NCBI RefSeq assembly: GCF_900108335.1
Contig: NZ_FNVT01000003.1
Coordinates: 62,001 to 126,000 of the forward strand
Reading direction: 5' to 3'
Origin: Nonomuraea solani
Lineage (GTDB): Bacteria; Actinomycetota; Actinomycetes; Streptosporangiales; Streptosporangiaceae
DNA length: 64,000 bases
In this document: piece after piece, positions 30,449 to 37,557 of the stretch
How positions within the stretch are numbered: the stretch's first letter is position 1
How the letters are laid out: every line of letters starts with the position of its first letter
Notes under the pieces: generated by a model
Seen by the model: only the letters and a program-made list of their open reading frames with translations
What the model was told of the DNA's origin: nothing
Databases searched by the model: none
Position numbers and translations under genes: made by a program

Positions 30449-31311
30449 CAACGCCTCCTACGCAGCAGCCAGCGTCGACGGACCAGCACCAAGGGTACGG
30501 CGAACGCGAAGCCGGCGACCAGCGGCACCGACCCGCCCAGCGCCTGGAGCGCGGGCTGCGCGAACGTGTCGGGGATGTCTATCGAGGAGAACCGGTTGAA
30601 CGGCCACACGATCACGAAGGCCCGTCCGATGACCTGACCTTCGGGAATGGAGCCGCCGCCCGCGTCGCCGGTGTGCGAGCGGGAGTCGAGCGAGACCGAA
30701 CGGTGGTCGCCCATCACCCACAGCCGCCCCGGCGGGACCGTGATGTTGAAGAACTTGTCGGACGGCACGTTGCCCGGATAGAGGTAGCTCTCCTCCTCGA
30801 TGGGCGTGCCGTTGACCGTGATGCGATTCTTGGAGTCGCAGCACTTGACGTGGTCGCCGCCGACGCCGATGACCCGCTTGATGTAGTCCTTCTCGCCGGG
30901 AACGATCCCGAACGCCGTGCCGACCCACCGGAAGAACGCCGCGATCGGGTTGGCCGGCTCTTCGAGCTGGAACTCGCCGTCCCACGAGTCGACGCCGGAG
31001 AACACCACGACGTCGCCGCGCTCGATGTCGCGGGTGTGGTAGACGAGCTTGTTGACCAGGACCCTGTCGTTCTTGAGCAGGGTGTTCTCCATCGACTCCG
31101 ATGGAATGTAGAAGGCCTGGACCACGAATGTCTTGATGATCAGGGCCAGCACCAGTGCGACGACGATAAGAACGGGAAGTTCTTTCCAGAACGACCCCTT
31201 CTTCTCCTTTTTCTCGCCCTTGGCCGGCTTCTGAGTCTCTTCGGCGACCACTTCCACCTCGTCTTCGACAGGGCGGCGCGCCGCGCCGTGTTCCTGGCTC
31301 TCGCTAGTCAT
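30448..31311 (-). CDS. lepB: Signal peptidase I (first copy)
   Basis: Type I signal peptidase of 287 residues. A charged cytoplasmic N-terminus of about 45 residues precedes a membrane helix (LPVLIVVALVLALIIKTFVV). The catalytic Ser is in PSESMENTLL, the Lys in KDYIKRVIGVGGD, and box E is MGDHRSVSLDSR. A second hydrophobic segment near the C-terminus (VPLVAGFAFAVPLVLV) ends in RRRWLLRRRR, so both ends should be cytoplasmic. Tandem signal peptidases between rplS and rnhB are common in high-GC actinomycetes. Confidence 0.94.
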   Translation of the reverse strand: MTSESQEHGAARRPVEDEVEVVAEETQKPAKGEKKEKKGSFWKELPVLIVVALVLALIIKTFVVQAFYIPSESMENTLLKNDRVLVNKLVYHTRDIERGDVVVFSGVDSWDGEFQLEEPANPIAAFFRWVGTAFGIVPGEKDYIKRVIGVGGDHVKCCDSKNRITVNGTPIEEESYLYPGNVPSDKFFNITVPPGRLWVMGDHRSVSLDSRSHTGDAGGGSIPEGQVIGRAFVIVWPFNRFSSIDIPDTFAQPALQALGGSVPLVAGFAFAVPLVLVRRRWLLRRRR

Positions 31312-31407
31312 CGCTGACGAGCCTAGATGATGGAACGGCTCGACAAGCCTCGACCGACGTTACACCGTGCACGAGTCGCTCCACATAAAGGAAACGGCCC
31401 TGTAAAG

Positions 31408-31440
31408 CCGAATGGCCCGCGCCAGGCGCGGGCCATTCGG
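31408..31440 (-). terminator. Strong hairpin after rplS
   Basis: Perfect 15-bp GC-rich stem (CCGAATGGCCCGCGC and its complement) with a 3-nt loop, nine bases beyond the rplS stop. It is the strongest terminator-like structure in the window, although only a short T stretch follows. Confidence 0.85.
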
Positions 31441-31449
31441 ATGCGACGG

Positions 31450-31809
31450 TTACTTGGCGGTCGTCTCGCGCTTCTCGCGGATACGGGCGGCCTTGCCGCG
31501 CAGGTCGCGCATGTAGTAGAGCTTGGCGCGGCGCACGTCACCGCGCGTCACGAGCACGATCTTCTCGATCACCGGGCTGTGCACGGGGAACGTACGCTCC
31601 ACGCCCACGCCGTAGCTGACCTTACGGACCGTGAAGGTCTCGCGGGCGCCGCTGCCCTGCCTGCGCAGCACGAAGCCCTTGAAGACCTGGATACGGGAGC
31701 GGTTGCCTTCGACGACTCGGACGTGAACCTCGAGCGTGTCACCGGGACGGAAGTCCGGTACGTCGCTGCGCAGGGTCGCTTTCTCGAGCTCCTGGATCTT
31801 CGTGTGCAT
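31450..31809 (-). CDS. rplS: 50S ribosomal protein L19
   Basis: The 119-residue protein starts [20 protein letters not shown] and carries [39 protein letters not shown] and [14 protein letters not shown], all diagnostic of L19. AGGAAAAG lies upstream of the ATG. A longer frame upstream is not part of the protein. It is isolated by hairpins on both sides. Confidence 0.97.
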   Translation of the reverse strand: MHTKIQELEKATLRSDVPDFRPGDTLEVHVRVVEGNRSRIQVFKGFVLRRQGSGARETFTVRKVSYGVGVERTFPVHSPVIEKIVLVTRGDVRRAKLYYMRDLRGKAARIREKRETTAK

Positions 31810-31943
31810 GAGAGTCTTTTCCTCAAAGTCTTCGCGAGCACGCGGAGGTCCACTCGGCCGCGCCCGAGTCGAGCACGGCGACAGTAGCGGACACGCCTGC
31901 TGTCTCCTGGGGCCCCGGGTCAGTCGTTCCCGGGCACGCAACA

Positions 31944-31962
31944 CCGACCGCTGAATGGTCGG
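31944..31962 (-). terminator. Small hairpin after trmD
   Basis: 6-bp stem (CCGACC/GGTCGG) with a 7-nt loop, eight bases beyond the trmD stop. Weak alone, but well placed to separate trmD from rplS. Confidence 0.5.
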
Positions 31963-31969
31963 CAGCGAT

Positions 31970-33040
31970 TCAGTTTGCCACATCTTTCCGGCCGACGCGA
32001 AACGACAGCTCTTCGAGCAGCTTCCTGTCGTGCTTGTCGAGCGTCTCGGGTTCGAGCTCCGACGCCAGTTCCGGGCGGTTCCGTACCGTACGCCGGAGCG
32101 CCTCGTCACGCCGCCATCTGGCCACTTTTCCGTGATGTCCGGACAGCAGCACGGGGGGCACCTCGTGCCCTCGCCACACGGGCGGCTTGGTGTAGACGGG
32201 TCCTTCGACCAGATTCCGCATCGACCCGGGGGCGAACGAGTCGTCCACGGCCGACTGGGCGTTGCCCAGCACGCCGGGCAGCAGCCTGCCGATGGCCTCC
32301 ACCATGACCAGCACCGCCACCTCGCCGCCGGCCAGCACGTAGTCGCCGAGGCTGACCTCGTCCACGCGCAGCCGCGTGGAGTAGTCCTCCATGACGCGCG
32401 AGTCGATGCCCTCGTAGCGCCCGCACGCGAACAGCAGCCAGGGCTCCCCGGCCAGCTCCTGCGCGAGCTCCTGGGTGAACGGCCGCCCGCTCGGGGTGGG
32501 CACGATCATGCGCGGCACCGCCCGAGTCGGTGTGACCCGAGTCGGTGTGACGGCGGTAGCAGCATCGGCCGCAGTGCCAGCGCCAGCGGAGGCCGTGGCG
32601 CCGACGCCGGTGGAAGGTCCAGTGGCAGCCCCGGCGGGGGCCGTGGTGGAAGGTCCGGCGGAGGCCCCGGTGGAGGGTCCAGCGGCAGCCCCGGCAGTGG
32701 CCGTGGTGGAAGGTCCGGCGGAGGCCCCGGTGGAGGCCCCAAAGTCGGGGCCGAAGCTAGGCGCGGGGGCGGTGCCGGAGCCAGGGGCGGGGGCAGCGCC
32801 GTTGGGGGTTGCCGTGCCGATCACGGTGTCGATGGCGTCGCCCCACACCTCGGGCTTCATGACCATGCCCGGCCCCCCGCCATAAGGGGTGTCGTCCACG
32901 GTCTTGTGGACGTCGTGGGCCCAGTCGCGCAGCTGGTGCACGCGTACGTCCAGAGTGCCCCGCTCCCGAGCCTTGCCGATCAGCGAAACGTCGAGCGGCG
33001 CGAAGTATTCGGGAAAGATCGAGATGATGTCGAGCCGCAT
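31970..33040 (-). CDS. trmD: tRNA (guanine37-N1)-methyltransferase with ~100-residue insertion
   Basis: TrmD methylates G37 of tRNAs. The SPOUT core is intact: [31 protein letters not shown] near residues 49-66, then [29 protein letters not shown] and [17 protein letters not shown]. Between residues about 73 and 175 an Ala/Gly/Ser/Thr/Pro-rich insertion with a duplicated 20-residue unit ([20 protein letters not shown]) makes it 356 residues rather than about 250. It falls in the loop before the knotted SAM-binding strands, so activity may be retained. The ATG overlaps the rimM stop by one base; a GTG one codon earlier is possible. Confidence 0.93.
   Translation of the reverse strand: MRLDIISIFPEYFAPLDVSLIGKARERGTLDVRVHQLRDWAHDVHKTVDDTPYGGGPGMVMKPEVWGDAIDTVIGTATPNGAAPAPGSGTAPAPSFGPDFGASTGASAGPSTTATAGAAAGPSTGASAGPSTTAPAGAATGPSTGVGATASAGAGTAADAATAVTPTRVTPTRAVPRMIVPTPSGRPFTQELAQELAGEPWLLFACGRYEGIDSRVMEDYSTRLRVDEVSLGDYVLAGGEVAVLVMVEAIGRLLPGVLGNAQSAVDDSFAPGSMRNLVEGPVYTKPPVWRGHEVPPVLLSGHHGKVARWRRDEALRRTVRNRPELASELEPETLDKHDRKLLEELSFRVGRKDVAN
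32609..32728 (-). repeat. 60-bp in-frame direct repeat in trmD
   Basis: Two 60-bp copies, with partial copies on both sides, encode residues about 105-144 of TrmD. The unit begins CCGTGGTGGAAGGTCCGGCG on the plus strand at 32641 and again exactly 60 bp later. Confidence 0.92.
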
Positions 33041-33540
33041 CACAGCAGCCCTTCCGGCGGATCGACGACCAGCCGCCCCGCCTCCAGGTCCACCTCGGGC
33101 ACCAGCGCCTTCACGAACGGGATCAGCGCCTGCTCCTGCCCCTTGCGCTTCACCACGAGAAGGTCCTGACCATGGTGAAGGATGTCGACCACCTCACCGA
33201 CCGGCTCGCCGGAGACGGTCTCCACCGTCAGCCCCATGAGCTCGTGGTCGTGGAACTCGTCGGGGTCGTCGGAGGGCGCCACCTCGCCGGAGTCGATGAC
33301 CAGCATCGTGCCGCGCAGCTCATCGGCCGCGTCGCGGTCGTGGATGCCCTCGAAGGAGACCAAGAGAACGCCTTTGTGCGAGCGGCGGCCCGCGATGACG
33401 AGCGGCCCCCTGCTTTCCGGGTCCGTGGCGATCGCCGCGCCGACCGCGAAGCGCAGCTCGGGATCGTCGGTGCGCACCTCCACGGTCACCTCACCGCGTA
33501 CGCCGTGCGGACGACCTATCCGGCCGACGACCAGCTGCAC
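33040..33540 (-). CDS. rimM: Ribosome maturation factor RimM
   Basis: RimM helps assemble the 30S head around S19. The 166-residue product starts (M)[20 protein letters not shown] and has [21 protein letters not shown], then a PRC-barrel domain with YxV-like [20 protein letters not shown] and [28 protein letters not shown]. The GTG at 33540 is chosen because it matches the family start and has GAAAGG upstream; an in-frame ATG at 33576 would add 12 residues. It is coupled to trmD by a TGATG overlap. Confidence 0.94.
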   Translation of the reverse strand: MQLVVGRIGRPHGVRGEVTVEVRTDDPELRFAVGAAIATDPESRGPLVIAGRRSHKGVLLVSFEGIHDRDAADELRGTMLVIDSGEVAPSDDPDEFHDHELMGLTVETVSGEPVGEVVDILHHGQDLLVVKRKGQEQALIPFVKALVPEVDLEAGRLVVDPPEGLL

Positions 33541-33566
33541 GTGAACACAACCTTTCTCAACGCGGA

Positions 33567-33598
33567 GCGCCCCCATCGGAAGAGACCGATGAGGGCGC
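33567..33598 (-). terminator. Hairpin between khpA and rimM
   Basis: 13-bp stem with one mismatch (GCGCCCCCATCGG against CCGATGAGGGCGC), 6-nt loop, beginning 12 bases after the khpA stop. Likely attenuates transcription between rpsP-khpA and rimM-trmD. Confidence 0.65.
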
Positions 33599-33610
33599 GC
33601 AAACCTGACG

Positions 33611-33856
33611 CTAACGGACCGCTTCGTGCAGGTCGAGCAGGTCGACCCGTACGTACTTCCCGTCGGCCAGGGCGTTCACGACCGTGCGCAGCGCCTTGGC
33701 GGTGCGCCCGCCGCGTCCGATGACCTTGCCCAGGTCCTCGGGGTGCACCCGGACCTCCAGGACGCGCCCGCTGCGAATGCGGCGTGCGCGGACCCGGACA
33801 TCGTCTGGATGTTCGACGATGCCCTTAACGAGGTGCTCGAGAGCCTCCTCGAGCAC
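33611..33856 (-). CDS. khpA: KH-domain RNA-binding protein
   Basis: The 81-residue protein is a single type-II KH domain with VIGRGGRTAKALRTVV as the GXXG loop, ending KYVRVDLLDLHEAVR. It is always placed between rpsP and rimM in actinomycetes. The start is GTG (VLEEALEHLVKGIVEHPDDV), two bases beyond the rpsP stop. It probably works as an RNA chaperone with KhpB, by analogy with Firmicutes. Confidence 0.9.
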   Translation of the reverse strand: MLEEALEHLVKGIVEHPDDVRVRARRIRSGRVLEVRVHPEDLGKVIGRGGRTAKALRTVVNALADGKYVRVDLLDLHEAVR

Positions 33857-33857
33857 G

Positions 33858-34304
33858 TCAGGCCTCGCCCTCGGCTGCCGGGGTCTCGGCGGGGGCCTCA
33901 GCGGCCTCTTCCTTCTTCTTGGCCCGCTTCGGCGTGGTGGCGGCCGTGCCGGTGTCGCCACCGGACAGCGCCTCCTTGGCCGCGGCCTCGTAGAGGGCGT
34001 GACGGTCGGGCGCGGGCTCAGCGACCTTCAGCGGCGCAGGGGCGGGCTCGCCCTTGAACTTCTGCCAGTCACCGGTGAGCTTGAGCAGCTTGAGCACGGG
34101 CTCGGTCGGCTGCGCGCCGACACCCAGCCAGTAAGCCGCGCGCTCGGCGTCGATCTCGATGCGCGAAGGGTCGTTCTTCGGGTGGTAGAGCCCGATCTCT
34201 TCGATCGCCCGGCCGTCCCGCTTGGTGCGGCTGTCGGCGACGACGATGCGGTACTGAGCGTTGCGGATCATGCCGAGCCGCTTGAGCTTGATCTTGACTG
34301 CCAC
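33858..34304 (-). CDS. rpsP: 30S ribosomal protein S16
   Basis: The 148-residue protein starts (M)[20 protein letters not shown] and has [21 protein letters not shown] and [21 protein letters not shown], all diagnostic of S16. The C-terminal 60 residues are an Ala/Lys/Glu/Pro tail. Such tails occur in other actinomycetes. AGGAGAG lies nine bases before the GTG start. First gene of the rpsP-khpA-rimM-trmD group. Confidence 0.96.
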   Translation of the reverse strand: MAVKIKLKRLGMIRNAQYRIVVADSRTKRDGRAIEEIGLYHPKNDPSRIEIDAERAAYWLGVGAQPTEPVLKLLKLTGDWQKFKGEPAPAPLKVAEPAPDRHALYEAAAKEALSGGDTGTAATTPKRAKKKEEAAEAPAETPAAEGEA

Positions 34305-34494
34305 TGGTGTGGTCTCTCCTGCATTCGAGCGTGGGTGAGCGGAATCTCGCCGAGTGGGGCACGACGGGACGACGCTCCAGGGACAGGCGCGTCCGGCGGG
34401 AGGTGAGAGGGCACCCGCCTGGTCACGATGTTCCAACATGTCATTGTGCCAGATCGATGGCACTGCCTACGACCTGACACGGCAGCGCGCCGCA

Positions 34495-34513
34495 AAGGCT
34501 CGGTAAGAGCCTT
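34495..34513 (-). terminator. Hairpin after ffh
   Basis: Perfect 7-bp stem (AAGGCTC/GAGCCTT) with a GGTAA loop about 20 bases beyond the ffh stop. Confidence 0.6.
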
Positions 34514-34533
34514 CACGGCACGCTGGAAAACCG

Positions 34534-36081
34534 CTAGTTCTGGCCGGGCAGGCGCAGCTTGGAGGGGTCGAAACCGGGCGGCAGCTCCATGCCCGGCGGC
34601 AGCTTGCCACCGAGGTTGCCGAGCACACCCCCCTGCTTGGGCGCCGCGGGCTCCTCCTCGGCGGCGGGCTTGCCCAGCGCAGCCTTGCGCGGGTCGCCGC
34701 TGACGCGCCGCCCCTTCTTCGCCTTCTTCTGCGCCTTGGCCGCCTTGCCGCGGCCCCCCGGCATGCCGGGGATGCCCATGCCGCCCGCCACCCGCTTCAT
34801 CATCTTCTGCGCCTCGTAGAAGCGCGTGACGAGGTTGCTCACCGCGCTGACCGAGACACCGGAACCGGCGGCGATGCGGGCGCGGCGGGAGCCGTTGAGG
34901 ATCTTCGGGTCCTGGCGCTCGGCGGGGGTCATCGAGCGGATGATGGCCGCGATGCGGTCGAGGTCGCGGTCGTCGATGGAGTTGAGCTGGTCGCGCATCT
35001 GGCCCATGCCGGGCATCATGCCGAGCAGGTTCTTGATGGGGCCCATCTTCTGGACCATCATCATCTGCTCGAGGAAGTCCTCGAGGGTGAAGTTTTCTCC
35101 CGACGTGAGCTTGCCGGCCATCTTGGCCGCCTGCTCCTCGTCGAACGTCTTCTGGGCCTGCTCGATCAGGGTGAGGATGTCACCCATGTCGAGGATGCGG
35201 GAGGCCATCCGGTCGGGGTGGAAGGCGTCGAAGTCTTCGAGCTTCTCGCCGGTGGAGGCGAACATGATCGGCCGGCCGGTGATGTGCCGGACCGACAGGG
35301 CCGCGCCACCGCGGGCGTCGCCGTCGAGCTTGGTCAGCACGACGCCGTCGAAGCCGACGCCCTCCATGAACGCCTGCGCCGTCGTGACGGCGTCCTGGCC
35401 GATCATGGCGTCGACCACGAACAGGACCTCGTCGGGCGAGACCGCGTCGCGGATGTCGGCGGCCTGCTTCATCATCTCCTGGTCGATGCCCAGGCGACCG
35501 GCGGTGTCGATGATGACGATGTCGTGCTGCAGGCGCCTGGCCTCGTCGATCGAGCGGCGGGCGACCTCGATGGGGTCGCCCACGCCGTTGCCCGGCTCGG
35601 GCGCGTAGACCGCGACCGCGGCGCGCTCGCCCATGACCTGGAGCTGCTGGACGGCGTTGGGCCGCTGCAGGTCGGCGGCGACCAGCATGGGCGCGTGGCC
35701 CTGCTCGCGCAGCCACCGGGCCAGCTTGCCCGCCAGCGTCGTCTTGCCGGCGCCCTGGAGGCCCGCCAGCATGAGGACGGTCGGCGGCGTCTTGGCCAGG
35801 CGGAGCCTGCGGGTCTCGCCGCCGAGGATGCCGATCAGCTCGTCATTGACGATCTTGACGACCTGCTGCGCCGGATTCAGCGCCTGGGACACCTCGGCGC
35901 CGCGGGCGCGCTCCTTGACCTGGGCGACGAACGCCTTGACCACCGGCAGCGCGACATCGGCCTCAAGCAGGGCGATGCGGATCTCACGGGTGGTGGCGTC
36001 GATGTCGGAATCGGACAGCCGCCCTTTGGCACGGAGGGAGGAGAAGACCGATGTCAACCGGTCGGATAGCGTCTCGAACAC
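34534..36081 (-). CDS. ffh: Signal recognition particle protein Ffh
   Basis: Ffh binds 4.5S RNA and signal sequences and targets membrane proteins with FtsY. The 515-residue protein has the N domain (residues 1-90), a GTPase domain with GLQGAGKTT near 107, DTAGRLGID near 190 and LTKLDGDARGG, and the Met-rich M domain with GENFTLEDFLEQMMMVQKMG and GSRRARIAAGSGVSVSAV. The C-terminal 80 residues are Lys/Pro/Gly-rich. The start is GTG. Conservon 1 ends 63 bp upstream on the same strand, so read-through is possible. Confidence 0.97.
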   Translation of the reverse strand: MFETLSDRLTSVFSSLRAKGRLSDSDIDATTREIRIALLEADVALPVVKAFVAQVKERARGAEVSQALNPAQQVVKIVNDELIGILGGETRRLRLAKTPPTVLMLAGLQGAGKTTLAGKLARWLREQGHAPMLVAADLQRPNAVQQLQVMGERAAVAVYAPEPGNGVGDPIEVARRSIDEARRLQHDIVIIDTAGRLGIDQEMMKQAADIRDAVSPDEVLFVVDAMIGQDAVTTAQAFMEGVGFDGVVLTKLDGDARGGAALSVRHITGRPIMFASTGEKLEDFDAFHPDRMASRILDMGDILTLIEQAQKTFDEEQAAKMAGKLTSGENFTLEDFLEQMMMVQKMGPIKNLLGMMPGMGQMRDQLNSIDDRDLDRIAAIIRSMTPAERQDPKILNGSRRARIAAGSGVSVSAVSNLVTRFYEAQKMMKRVAGGMGIPGMPGGRGKAAKAQKKAKKGRRVSGDPRKAALGKPAAEEEPAAPKQGGVLGNLGGKLPPGMELPPGFDPSKLRLPGQN

Positions 36082-36144
36082 GTGGTTGGCCAGTCCTCGA
36101 AGCGAATGTACGTCGTCGTCTAAGACTCCAGCCTATCCGCTCCG

Positions 36145-36732
36145 CTAGCCGCTCCAGCCTGGCACGGCCATCCGAACCGTCAGCGCGTGCTCGACCAGGT
36201 GGATCAGCGCGCTCTTGACCGAGTCCTTCGACCGGGCGTCCAGGCGCACCATCGGGATGTGCGGCGCCAGGGTAAGGGCGTCGCGGACCTCGGCGTCGCT
36301 GTGGGCGTAGGAGCCGTCCCACCCGTTCACCCCCACGATGAACGGGAGCTGGGCCTCTTCGAAGTAGTCGATGGCGGGGAAGCTGTCGGCCAGGCGGCGG
36401 GTGTCCACGAGGACGACCGCGCCGATGGCACCCCGGACGAGGTCGTCCCACATGAACCAGAACCGGTGCTGGCCGGGGGTGCCGAACAGGTACAGGATCA
36501 GGTCGCGGTCGAGGGAGACCCGGCCGAAGTCCATGGCGACGGTCGTGGTCGACTTCAGCGGCGTCATGCCCAGGTCGTCGATGCCGGCGGAGGCGTCGGT
36601 CATGACGGCCTCCGTGGTCAACGGCATGATCTCCGACACCGCGCCGACGAACGTCGTCTTTCCCACGCCGAACCCGCCGGCGACCACGATCTTCGTCGAG
36701 GTCAAACCGGGGCTAGAGCCTGCGAAGTCCAC
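36145..36732 (-). CDS. cvnD: Conservon 1 GTPase (CvnD-type)
   Basis: Small Ras/Arf-like GTPase of the conservon type, 195 residues. The P-loop is GGFGVGKTTFVGA near residue 19, the switch-II region is FGTPGQHRFWFMWDDL, and the base-recognition motif reads VNGWDG where NKxD is usual. It is the last gene of a cvnA-B-C-D operon and overlaps cvnC by 20 bp. By eye, seven residues differ from the conservon 2 copy. Conservon GTPases are thought to relay signals from the CvnA sensor at the membrane. The output target is unknown. Confidence 0.92.
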   Translation of the reverse strand: MDFAGSSPGLTSTKIVVAGGFGVGKTTFVGAVSEIMPLTTEAVMTDASAGIDDLGMTPLKSTTTVAMDFGRVSLDRDLILYLFGTPGQHRFWFMWDDLVRGAIGAVVLVDTRRLADSFPAIDYFEEAQLPFIVGVNGWDGSYAHSDAEVRDALTLAPHIPMVRLDARSKDSVKSALIHLVEHALTVRMAVPGWSG

Positions 36733-37129
36733 TTAGCACCCTTTCCAGCAGGTTGACATCCGGCCTACCCGCTTCCAACTGCGGCTGGTGGACCCGTACC
36801 AGGCCCTCGGCCGCCATGTCAGCGATAAGAACACGCACCACGCCGAGCGGGATCCGCAGCAGGGCCGACACCTCGGCCACCGACCTGACCTGCAGGCAGA
36901 GCTGGCTGATCGCTTTGTACTCGGGCGTGATGTGGGAGAACTCCCGGTGCTCGGCCGTCGCCGAGGAGACCAGGGCCTCCATCGCCAGCTTGACCTTGGG
37001 CGCGGTCCGCCCGCCGGTGACGGCGTAAGGCCGTACCGGTGAGGCGGGGTCAGAGCTGGGTGGCGGAGGTGGCGGCGGCTCCCAGCCACCGCTGTTCCAC
37101 CCGCCGCTGTTCCATCTGGGGTCTGTCAC
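36713..37129 (-). CDS. cvnC: Conservon 1 DUF742 protein (CvnC-type)
   Basis: The 138-residue protein has a Pro-rich N-terminal 35 residues (WNSGGW twice) and a DUF742 domain: VRPYAVTGGRTAPKVKLAMEALV, then HREFSHITPEYKAISQL and a winged-helix-like VAEVSALLRIPLGVVRVLIADM. The GTG start is fixed because a TAG precedes it directly. DUF742 proteins accompany roadblock and GTPase partners in conservons. Confidence 0.92.
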   Translation of the reverse strand: MTDPRWNSGGWNSGGWEPPPPPPPSSDPASPVRPYAVTGGRTAPKVKLAMEALVSSATAEHREFSHITPEYKAISQLCLQVRSVAEVSALLRIPLGVVRVLIADMAAEGLVRVHQPQLEAGRPDVNLLERVLSGLRRL

Positions 37130-37134
37130 CTATA

Positions 37135-37557
37135 TCACCTGGTCTGGCTGGCGCGTAGTTCCGCACGCACAGCCGGAGTCAGCACCTGACCGGCACGATC
37201 GACCATCAGCGTCATCTGGTACGCCACCAGGCCCATGTCACAGTCCGGCGCGGCCAGCACGGCGAGGCACGAGCCGTCGCTGATCGACATGATCAGCATG
37301 AGCCCGCGCTGCATCTCCACGATCGTCTGGTTGACCGCGCCGCCCTCGAACACCCTGGCCGCGCCCTGCGTCAGGCTCACCAGGCCCGACGCGATCGCGG
37401 CCAGCTGGTCGGCCCTGTCAGCGGGGAAGCCCGACGATGCCGCCAGCGGCAGCCCGTCGGACGAGACCACCACCGCGTGCGCGACGCCAGGGACCGTGCT
37501 GACGAAGTCGGTGATTAACCAATCCACCCCACGTGCCGATTGGCTCAGGTCGTTCAT
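37135..37557 (-). CDS. cvnB: Conservon 1 roadblock/LC7 protein (CvnB-type)
   Basis: Roadblock/LC7 domain of 140 residues: VDWLITDFVSTVPGVAHAVVVSSDGLPLA, then ADQLAAIASGLVSLTQGAA, and SDGSCLAVLAAPDCDMGLVAYQM. Roadblock proteins act as GTPase-regulating partners. Only two residues differ from the conservon 2 copy. It overlaps cvnA by four bases. Confidence 0.93.
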   Translation of the reverse strand: MNDLSQSARGVDWLITDFVSTVPGVAHAVVVSSDGLPLAASSGFPADRADQLAAIASGLVSLTQGAARVFEGGAVNQTIVEMQRGLMLIMSISDGSCLAVLAAPDCDMGLVAYQMTLMVDRAGQVLTPAVRAELRASQTR

